A stretch of 64,000 nucleotides of DNA from Beduinella massiliensis (lineage in GTDB: Bacteria; Bacillota; Clostridia; Christensenellales; Aristaeellaceae), in the NCBI RefSeq assembly GCF_900199405.1, contig NZ_LT963430.1:3483894-3547893 (forward strand), in the 5' to 3' direction. Below, piece after piece: positions 58,084 to 64,000 of the stretch. A program made the position numbers and the translations under genes. A model generated the notes under the pieces. It was not told the DNA's origin, did not search any database, and saw only the letters and a program-made list of their open reading frames with translations. The first letter of the stretch is position 1, and each line of letters starts with the position of its first letter.

Positions 58084-60180
58084 ATGTATGCTTGGACCGG
58101 CAAAATTCTCCGCCTGAACATGACGGCGAAGACCGCCACCATCGAAGATAACAAGTATTGCAAGGATTACCTGGGCGGCCAGGGCCTGGCCAACAGGATC
58201 ATTTACGAGGAAGTGCCCGCCGGCACCCACCCGCAGGACGAGGCCTCCAAGATGGTCATCGCCGCGGGCACGCTCGCCGGAACCGGCGCGGCCTGCTCCG
58301 GGCGCACCAGCGTCTCGCTGATGTCCGCCTTCACGGAAAAGCCCACGATCGTCGATGCCCACATGGGCGGCAACATGGCCCCCCAGATCAAGTTCGCGGG
58401 CTACGACGCCATCATCGTCGAGGGCAAGGCCGACGCGCCCACCTGGGTCAAGATCCTCAACGACGAGGTCACCTTCGAGGACGCCTCCGGCGTCTGGGGC
58501 AAGGGCACCCGCGAGACCACCGCAATCCTGAACAAAGAAGCGGGCCCCGAATTCTGCGTCTGCGCCATCGGCCCGGCGGGCGAGAACCTGGTCAACGATT
58601 CCATCATCGTCAACTCCATGTGCCACGCGGCGGGCTGCGGCTCCGGCGCGCTGTGGGGCAGCAAGAACCTGAAGGCCATCGTCATCCACGGCACGAAGTC
58701 CGTCGCCGTGGCCGACCCGAAGACCACCATCGAGCTGCAGCAGTATCAGCTGAGGGAGCTCATCGGCGCGAACAACAACCACGTGCAGCCCGCCACCCAG
58801 CAGAGCTGGAACGAGTTCGTAGGCAGCACCCGCTGGCAGGGCGGCCCCGGCAAGGAATGGGGCGAGGCCATCGGCGGCCCGCTGGACACCGGCGAGCAGA
58901 AGCCCGGCGACATCAACGCCGTGGGCATGCGCAACCACACCATCAACTTCTTCATGGGCGACGTGGCCTTTAAGCACACCGTGAAGAACGGCGGCTGCCA
59001 TTCCTGCCCGATCCGTTGCTTCCCGGACCTGCACTTCGACGCATTGAAGGAATACGGCACGCAGGACAACACCGCCACCTGCATGACGCTGATGCGCGCA
59101 AACGACTTCTACAACGGCCACGTGAAGGACTTTGTGGACGAGGGCGACGGCGGCCTGACGCTCGGCTCTCACTGCGAGTGGCTGATGGACGACTACGGCG
59201 TGTGGTGCGGCTACGGCGACCTGGACTACACGTTCTCCTACTGCATGAAGAACGACATCTTCAAGCAGAAGCTCTCCGCCGAGGAGTACGCCGAGATTCC
59301 GTGGGATCTGATGGAGGCGGGCGATCCGCTGTGGGCCAACGAGATGATCAGCCGCATCGCCACGAAGAAGGGCGAATTCGGCCGCGTGCTCGGCATGGGC
59401 TCTCTGTGGACCGCGAAGGAATGGGATCTGCCGGATTCCTTCTGGAACGAAGCGACCGGCACGTACTTCAACTTCAAGAAGGGCTACATTCGCCATCACT
59501 CCAGCGAGTCCTTCGGCCAGGTCGGCGGCCTCATCAACATCGTGTTCAACCGCGATTCCATGTGCCACACCCACCAGAACTGCCTCGGCAACGGCCTGCC
59601 CTATGACATCGTAAAGGGCGTGCTGGAAGAGAAGTTCGGCGAGGGCTGCGCCGACAAGAGCGCGAGCTACACCCCGATGAACCCGGCCAAGGCCAAGTTC
59701 GCCAAGTGGGCCATCGTGCGCAACAACGTGCACGACAGCCTTGCCCTGTGCAACTGGGTATGGCCGATGACCTTCTCCCCCATGAAGGAGCGCGACTACA
59801 AGGGCGATACCGCGCTGGAAGCCAAGCTGCTCACCGCCGTCACCGGCGAGGAGTGGACCGAGGAGAGCCTGGACTTCGTCGGCGAGCGCATCATGCAGCT
59901 GCAGCGCGCCATGACCGCGCTGGAGATGAACTCCAAGAACCTGCGCGCGGATCACGACGGCGTCAGCGACTGGGTGTTCGACCGCGATCCCGACAAGGAA
60001 GCCTTCACCGAAGGCACCACCAAGCTGGAGCGCGAGGACTGGGAGAAGGCCCTGGACCTGTACTACGAGGAGTGGGGCTGGGACAAGGCCACCGGCATCC
60101 CGACCCGCGCCACGCTGGAGAAGTTCGATCTGAAGGATCTCGCGGACGAGCTGGAGACGGCCGGCCTGCTGCCCGCCTGA
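58084..60180 (+). CDS. Aldehyde:ferredoxin oxidoreductase family enzyme (YdhV-like, Mo- or W-pterin)
   Basis: 698 residues, close to YdhV. The AOR N-terminal domain begins MYAWTGKILRLNMTAKTATI with GGQGLANRIIYEE. The bis-pterin region has CGSGALWGSKNLKAIVIHGTK, and the cluster cysteines are in GGCHSCPIRC with a further one expected downstream (HTHQNCLGNG region). No signal peptide. Oxidises aldehydes to acids or reduces them, with ferredoxin-type electron carriers; the physiological substrate of YdhV-like enzymes is unknown. Follows the Fe-S subunit by 34 bases, with AGGAGG present. Codon use is strongly biased to GC-ending codons, suggesting high expression. Confidence 0.93.
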   Translation: MYAWTGKILRLNMTAKTATIEDNKYCKDYLGGQGLANRIIYEEVPAGTHPQDEASKMVIAAGTLAGTGAACSGRTSVSLMSAFTEKPTIVDAHMGGNMAPQIKFAGYDAIIVEGKADAPTWVKILNDEVTFEDASGVWGKGTRETTAILNKEAGPEFCVCAIGPAGENLVNDSIIVNSMCHAAGCGSGALWGSKNLKAIVIHGTKSVAVADPKTTIELQQYQLRELIGANNNHVQPATQQSWNEFVGSTRWQGGPGKEWGEAIGGPLDTGEQKPGDINAVGMRNHTINFFMGDVAFKHTVKNGGCHSCPIRCFPDLHFDALKEYGTQDNTATCMTLMRANDFYNGHVKDFVDEGDGGLTLGSHCEWLMDDYGVWCGYGDLDYTFSYCMKNDIFKQKLSAEEYAEIPWDLMEAGDPLWANEMISRIATKKGEFGRVLGMGSLWTAKEWDLPDSFWNEATGTYFNFKKGYIRHHSSESFGQVGGLINIVFNRDSMCHTHQNCLGNGLPYDIVKGVLEEKFGEGCADKSASYTPMNPAKAKFAKWAIVRNNVHDSLALCNWVWPMTFSPMKERDYKGDTALEAKLLTAVTGEEWTEESLDFVGERIMQLQRAMTALEMNSKNLRADHDGVSDWVFDRDPDKEAFTEGTTKLEREDWEKALDLYYEEWGWDKATGIPTRATLEKFDLKDLADELETAGLLPA

Positions 60181-60201
60181 TTTCCGCACCGCAAGCCTGT
60201 T

Positions 60202-60236
60202 GGGGGAGGGGCGCTTCTTTGGAAGCGTCCTTCCCC
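60202..60236 (+). promoter_or_regulatory. Intercistronic hairpin after the ydhV-like gene
   Basis: GGGGAGGGGCGCTTC pairs with GAAGCGTCCTTCCCC around TTTG (G-U pairs included), followed by TTCATTC. A weak terminator or RNA stabiliser before the next gene. Confidence 0.65.
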
Positions 60237-60268
60237 TTCATTCGTTCTATATCTTGGAGGTGATCGCC

Positions 60269-60910
60269 ATGACGGACAGGGAAAAGCACGACGCGCCGGC
60301 GGACGAGATGGCAGGCGCGCAGGACGACGCGCCGGCGGAGGCGCGGGAACTGACGCCCGAGGAACAGGCGCTCGAAGCCAGGAAGCTTTCGTGGGAGGTC
60401 TGCGCGGCCTCCGTCCGTGAAAGAGCGCAGGCGCTTGAGTACCTGACGCTGACGGAGCTCTGTGCGCAGCTTGAGATGGAAAGAGACGCCACCGCCGCCC
60501 TGATGGACGAGGTCCGGGAGCAGGCGGACTATCAGGACATCTGCGTGTACAAGGGCGCGAAGGACCTGTACTATTATACCTACCCGAAGCTGGCCCATAA
60601 CTACGTCAAGAACGTGGCGCTGGCCCAGGAAAACGACCTGCCCCGGATCATCGCCGAGGTCGTCCGCTATGAATCCAAGACGTATCCCCGGGCGACGGCG
60701 ATTGACACGTTTTCCAAATTCCCCTATCATTTTACCGAAATTCAAGTCAAGCGAATGCTGGAGAAGATGTCGCGCCAGTCGGAATACGAAGACATCCAGC
60801 TCTATGAAAGCGGGCAGAAAAACCTCTACATTTTCTCCACGCAATTCCTTTCCCGGAATTATGCCTCCTCCCTCGTAGAGATGAGCGAGGACAAGCGCAT
60901 GTGGCTTTAA
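60269..60910 (+). CDS. Protein of unknown function with two related winged-helix-like repeats
   Basis: 213 residues from the ATG at 60269, with GGAGGTGAT upstream. After an acidic, low-complexity N-terminus (1-45) there are two similar units: about 58-122, containing YQDICVYKGAKDLYYYTY, and about 138-208, containing YEDIQLYESGQKNLYIFS. Each has helices followed by a beta-hairpin, the order of a small winged helix. It may bind DNA or mediate protein contacts. Position after the ydhYV-like pair suggests a link, possibly regulatory or an assembly helper, but I cannot name a function. A terminator follows. Confidence 0.7.
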   Translation: MTDREKHDAPADEMAGAQDDAPAEARELTPEEQALEARKLSWEVCAASVRERAQALEYLTLTELCAQLEMERDATAALMDEVREQADYQDICVYKGAKDLYYYTYPKLAHNYVKNVALAQENDLPRIIAEVVRYESKTYPRATAIDTFSKFPYHFTEIQVKRMLEKMSRQSEYEDIQLYESGQKNLYIFSTQFLSRNYASSLVEMSEDKRMWL

Positions 60911-60954
60911 GCCGTTTATCCACAAGTTTTCCCCCGAAAAGGTCGCAAAGACGC

Positions 60955-60990
60955 AAAAAAGGCTTCGGATAGCGTGTCCGAAGTCTTTTT
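60955..60990. terminator. Bidirectional terminator
   Basis: AAAAAGGCTTCGGA and TCCGAAGTCTTTTT arms (one G-U pair) around TAGCGTG, with a T-run on the plus strand and an A-run (T on the minus strand) on the other side. Lies between convergent genes. Confidence 0.9.
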
Positions 60991-61049
60991 CGCCCTGTAA
61001 AACAAAAGAAAGTCCGTATGTTTTCCACAGTCCCTGTTCAAAACGCCGC

Positions 61050-61844
61050 TTATATCAACGCAAAGTAAGCGAGCGCCTTGTAGATGCCGTCCTCCAGGAC
61101 GCGCCCTGTCACGTAGGCGCAATGTGGAATGATCTCGGGCGCACTGCCGCCCATCGCGATGCTGCCGGGCACATGGCGCAGCATCGACAGATCGTTCGCG
61201 CTGTCGCCCACCGCAAAGCAGTCTGCGAGCGGGATATTCAGCTTCGCGCACAGCAGGTCGACGCCGGAGGCCTTGGAAAAGCCGTGCGGCACGATCTCAC
61301 CCTCGTTTCCGCCGCGCTCGATCCAGTCAAAGCGCCCGTCGATGTGCGCGCGAAAGCCCTCTACGTCGCTTTCCGGCTGCACATAAATGTAGAACTTGCT
61401 GAACGCAAAGCTCGGGTCCTCGGCCTTGACGGGCGCGCCGAGCCCACGGCTGCGGAACATCCGCATCGCCGCATCCAGCTCCGCGTAGCGTCCGGCCATC
61501 TCTGGATCGCCGTAGATATCGCCGCTTCCCTCGAAAAAGGCCGGCATCCGCAGCTCCCGCAGCGCGCGCACGAGCTCCACGGACTCGTCGTGCCCCAACT
61601 CGCGGGCAAGCAGGTTCTCGCCGTGCAGCTCGACGTGCGTGCCGCAGCCGCAGACGTATCCGTCAAACCCGAGCGCCCGAACGTCCGGGTCGATGTTGCA
61701 GATCGTCCGGCCCGTGTTCACAAAGAGCAGGTGCCCCCGCTGCTGCGCCCGCTGAATCGCCGTCCGCGTGCTGTCCGGAATCAGGCCCGTACGGTCGTCG
61801 ATCAGCGTGCCATCGATATCAAAAAAGATCATCTTCTGTTCCAT
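61050..61844 (-). CDS. HAD superfamily hydrolase, Cof type
   Basis: 264 residues from the ATG at 61844 (GGAGAG 5 bases upstream). Motif I FFDIDGTLID (DxDxT with nucleophile Asp), motif II Thr/Ser in FVNTGRT, motif III Lys in the HGFSKASGVDLL segment, motif IV GDSANDLSML. The C2B cap lies between. Enzymes of this class dephosphorylate sugar phosphates, FMN or related small phosphates. It is monocistronic and convergent with the duplicated-domain gene. Confidence 0.92.
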   Translation of the reverse strand: MEQKMIFFDIDGTLIDDRTGLIPDSTRTAIQRAQQRGHLLFVNTGRTICNIDPDVRALGFDGYVCGCGTHVELHGENLLARELGHDESVELVRALRELRMPAFFEGSGDIYGDPEMAGRYAELDAAMRMFRSRGLGAPVKAEDPSFAFSKFYIYVQPESDVEGFRAHIDGRFDWIERGGNEGEIVPHGFSKASGVDLLCAKLNIPLADCFAVGDSANDLSMLRHVPGSIAMGGSAPEIIPHCAYVTGRVLEDGIYKALAYFALI

Positions 61845-61954
61845 ATTGTCTCTCCAACGCGTCAAATTGCGCACGGCGGCCGTCCCCGTCCAATCGTGCG
61901 GTTTTTGTTGTTCGTCGTAAGCGCGCGGAAATCCTGCCTGAAGCCGACGAAAAG

Positions 61955-61978
61955 GGCGCCTCCCCGGCGGGAGGCGCC
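61955..61978 (-). terminator. Terminator of the mgl-type operon
   Basis: GGCGCCTCCC and GGGAGGCGCC (10 bp, loop CGGC), followed on the minus strand by CTTTTCG; directly after the coiled-coil gene. Confidence 0.85.
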
Positions 61979-61983
61979 TCCGT

Positions 61984-62211
61984 TTACTTCGTCCCGAATA
62001 CGAACAGCGCGGCGAGCAGTGCCAGCAGCGCGAGGATGATGCCGTTGAGAACGGGAATGGGGATGTTGACCTTGTCGTACAGGCCGCCCCGTCCCCTCGT
62101 CTTCAGGCTTTCTTCCCGCGCCCTCAGTTCCCGCTCCTTCTCGTCCAGCTCCTGTTCGCGCGCGCGAAGCTGTGCTTCCCGCGCCTCGATGTCTCTTTCC
62201 TGCTCGTCCAT
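61984..62211 (-). CDS. Small tail-anchored coiled-coil protein
   Basis: 75 residues. The first 40 are a charged heptad-like helix (MDEQERDIEAREAQLRAREQ and on), then a short linker (GRGGLYDK) and a C-terminal transmembrane helix (VLNGIILALLALLAALFVFG) ending TK. The topology suggests a tail-anchored membrane protein with a cytoplasmic coiled coil. It follows mglC by 4 bases and so is translated from the sugar ABC message. I know of no family; it could be an assembly or scaffold factor. Confidence 0.65.
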   Translation of the reverse strand: MDEQERDIEAREAQLRAREQELDEKERELRAREESLKTRGRGGLYDKVNIPIPVLNGIILALLALLAALFVFGTK

Positions 62212-62215
62212 GGCC

Positions 62216-63292
62216 TTACTTCTTGGTGAGGTACTTGCGCATGTCGATCGCGCAGGCGACCAGGATCACCAGGCCCTTGATGATGTAGGTGGTGTTGCCG
62301 CTGATGCCCAGGAACGTCATGCCGCTGATGATCAACTGCATCAGGAACACGCCCAGGATGACGCCGCTGATCTTTCCGATGCCGCCGACGAACGACACGC
62401 CGCCGATGACGCAGGCCGCGATGGCGTCCAGTTCGTAGTTGAGGCCCAGCGTACCCGTCGACGCGCCGAGCCGAGCTGCCTCGACAAAGCCCGTATAGCC
62501 ATAGGTGACGCCCGCCAGCGCGAAGACCGCGATGATCGTCAGCGTCACGTTGACGCCGGAAACCTTGGCCGCTTCCTCGTTGGAGCCTACGGCGAACATA
62601 TTCTTGCCGAACGCCGTCTTGTTCCAGATCACCCACATGATCGCCGTGACGACGACCGCGAAGGCGACGTAGCTCATGACGGAGGTCGTTCCGATCTTCA
62701 TCATCACCTTGGTCACAAACCCGGTGGTATAGCTCTCGTCGAGGTTGGAAATCTGCTTCGCGCCTGAAAGCGTCAGGTACGTGCCGTACGTGATCAGCTG
62801 TGTGGACAGCGTCACGATGAACGGATGCAGCTTAAATTTCGCGACGCAAAAGCCGTTGACAAGCCCCACGATGCCGCCGATTGCCAGGGCCGCCAGCAGC
62901 ACCAGCGCCAGCGGCTGCGTGCCGACGTTCGGAAGGAACTTGCTGGCGATGTCCGTCTTCTGCAGCAGGATCGCGGAAACGAACGCCGTCAGGCCAACCG
63001 CACGGCCCGCTGAAAGGTCGGTGCCCGTCAGGATGATCGCGCCCGCGATGCCCAGCGCCATCGGCAGGCGCGAGGCCGTCAGCGTGATGATGTTGACGAT
63101 CGACGCCGTTTGCAGGAACGCCGGGCGCTGCACCTGAATGTAGATGACCATCAGCAGGATGATGATGATCATCGCATGGTCCAGCAGCCAGTTGCCTATA
63201 TAGCGCCACTTGTCTCGCGTATCCAGCGCACCGAACTCCGCCATGCGCTGCGAAATGCCGCTCTTCTTTGCGGCGGTCTTGTTTTCAATCAT
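62216..63292 (-). CDS. mglC: Sugar ABC transporter permease, MglC/RbsC type (CUT2)
   Basis: 358 residues with about ten helices. The galactoside branch is indicated by the long N-terminus before helix 1, the SIVNIITLTASRLPMALGIAGAI segment, GTDLSAGRAVGLTAF and AVGSNEEAAKVSGVNV. The end TYIIKGLVILVACAIDMRKYL is typical of MglC. It imports a monosaccharide (galactose or methyl-galactoside in the named family). Encoded between the ATPase and the small coiled-coil protein; the binding-protein gene should lie beyond the right edge. Confidence 0.9.
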   Translation of the reverse strand: MIENKTAAKKSGISQRMAEFGALDTRDKWRYIGNWLLDHAMIIIILLMVIYIQVQRPAFLQTASIVNIITLTASRLPMALGIAGAIILTGTDLSAGRAVGLTAFVSAILLQKTDIASKFLPNVGTQPLALVLLAALAIGGIVGLVNGFCVAKFKLHPFIVTLSTQLITYGTYLTLSGAKQISNLDESYTTGFVTKVMMKIGTTSVMSYVAFAVVVTAIMWVIWNKTAFGKNMFAVGSNEEAAKVSGVNVTLTIIAVFALAGVTYGYTGFVEAARLGASTGTLGLNYELDAIAACVIGGVSFVGGIGKISGVILGVFLMQLIISGMTFLGISGNTTYIIKGLVILVACAIDMRKYLTKK

Positions 63293-63308
63293 GTGTGTCC
63301 GGCCTCCC

Positions 63309-64000
63309 TTAAGCGTACTTTGCCGCCAGCGTCATAATCTCTTCCTGGGTCGTGTTTTCGGCATCTACCTCGCCCGCCAGCCTGCCGCCGGACATGACCA
63401 GGATGCGGTTGCAAACGCCCAGCAGCTCCGCCATTTCGGAGGATACCATGATGATGGATTTCCCCTCCCTGGCCATGTTCATGATGAGCTGATAGATCTC
63501 GAACTTTGCGCCTACGTCGATGCCGCGCGTAGGTTCATCCAGCAGGAAGATTTCCGGTTCGGTCAGCATCCAGCGTCCGAAGATCACCTTCTGCTGGTTG
63601 CCGCCCGACAGCGAACGGATTTTCGTCGACTGCGAAGGCGTTTTGATGCTCATCGCCTGAACCGACCACTTCGTCTTTTCCGCCATCTTCTTGTCGCTGA
63701 GGAATACCTTCCCGGCGCGGCACTTTTTGAGGCAGGTGATGACCGTGTTTTCGCGGATGCTCAGGATGCCGAAAATGCCCGTCGCGCGCCGCTCCTCCGT
63801 CACCATCGCAAAGCCGTTGGAGATGGATTCCTTGGGCGACCGGTTCCCGATCCGCTTGTCGTTCATGAAAATCTCGCCGCTCCTGCGCGTGGCGCTGCCG
63901 AAGAGGTTCTCCAACAGCTCCGTGCGGCCCGAGCCGTCCAGCCCGGCGACGCCGAGGATCTCGCCTTTTTTCAGCTCGAACGAGACGTCCTTCAGGTGCG
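63309..64000 (-). CDS. mglA: Sugar ABC transporter ATP-binding protein, MglA type; N-terminal part outside the window
   Basis: The frame is open to the right edge, so only the C-terminal 230 residues are seen; a TTG at 63914 is internal. Visible is the second ATPase half: a degenerate Walker A region LGVAGLDGSGRTELLENLFG crossing the edge, the specific motif ITEERRATGIFGILSIRENT-like segment, LSGGNQQKVIFGRWML signature, Walker B EIFLLDEPTRGIDVGAK and IIMVSSEMAELLGVCNRI. CUT2 ATPases carry two such halves on one chain. The stop lies 16 bases before mglC. Confidence 0.92.
   Translation of the reverse strand, partial: HLKDVSFELKKGEILGVAGLDGSGRTELLENLFGSATRRSGEIFMNDKRIGNRSPKESISNGFAMVTEERRATGIFGILSIRENTVITCLKKCRAGKVFLSDKKMAEKTKWSVQAMSIKTPSQSTKIRSLSGGNQQKVIFGRWMLTEPEIFLLDEPTRGIDVGAKFEIYQLIMNMAREGKSIIMVSSEMAELLGVCNRILVMSGGRLAGEVDAENTTQEEIMTLAAKYA

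Noticed and set aside
58015-60189. 724-codon minus-strand frame opposite the ydhV-like gene
   Set aside because: Antisense shadow of a GC-rich, codon-biased gene; composition (Ala, Val, His, Gly) typical of such frames and no start signal.

Overview
The window looks like a chromosomal segment of a GC-rich, Gram-positive-type anaerobe of the class Clostridia, probably gut-associated (a Christensenellales-like lineage is my guess, not shown by any marker). Reasons: strong AGGAGG-type ribosome binding sites, small Firmicutes families (DUF896, DUF1292, DUF3781), YesM/YesN-type two-component systems beside sugar ABC transporters, signal-peptide proteins with SH3 repeats, no outer-membrane genes, and a molybdo/tungsto-enzyme pair of the YdhY/YdhV type. 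No rRNA, tRNA, CRISPR array, prophage or insertion sequence was seen. Both edges cut genes.

Layout. 1-4.7 kb: end of a membrane protein, then a methionine ABC importer (metN-metI-metQ) divergent from an M20 amidohydrolase. 4.8-8.4 kb: AT-richer accessory genes (GNAT, secreted protein), then an ECF sigma factor with its membrane anti-sigma partner. 8.4-18.9 kb: the most interesting region, a nine-gene minus-strand operon plus a divergent GntR/UTRA regulator. It joins an iron/polyamine-type ABC importer to a Gfo/Idh/MocA oxidoreductase, a xylose-isomerase-like TIM barrel, a DUF6379 protein, an enolase-superfamily dehydratase, an EamA exporter and a DapA/NanA-type aldolase. Oxidoreductase plus TIM barrel plus DUF6379 is the signature of C-glycoside deglycosylation (oxidise the sugar, then cut the C-C bond). 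18.9-24.6 kb: housekeeping and small proteins, among them an alkyltransferase-like DNA-repair protein, DUF896, a Cys-rich DUF1292 protein, uvrC, and two secreted cysteine peptidases/hydrolases. 24.6-30.5 kb: SH3-repeat envelope proteins, a possible 6S-like small RNA, a TauE/SafE permease, a GT-C membrane protein and a radical SAM protein.

30.8-33.6 kb: a second ECF sigma factor with an unusual partner that appears to fuse an anti-sigma-like anchor, a propeller-like region and a solute-binding domain. 33.8-41.3 kb: a CUT1 sugar importer (binding protein, two permeases, no ATPase) with an EEP-family hydrolase, divergent from its YesM/YesN pair. 41.3-44.6 kb: lipoprotein, DUF3781, DUF1919 and an SH3-like secreted protein. 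44.6-50.8 kb: a second CUT1 importer with an esterase, an AraC regulator and aldose 1-epimerase, plausibly for acylated oligosaccharides. 51-57.1 kb: two tandem GT-C membrane proteins, a UBA-like/DUF4342 protein and an OmpR/EnvZ-type pair. 57.1-60.9 kb: a leader resembling a Moco/Tuco riboswitch with a terminator, followed by ydhY-like and ydhV-like genes and a protein with an internal duplication. 61-64 kb: HAD phosphatase and an mgl-type galactose/ribose-family ABC system (mglA cut by the window end, mglC, small coiled-coil protein).

All domain calls come from reading the translated sequence; none was confirmed by a database search.
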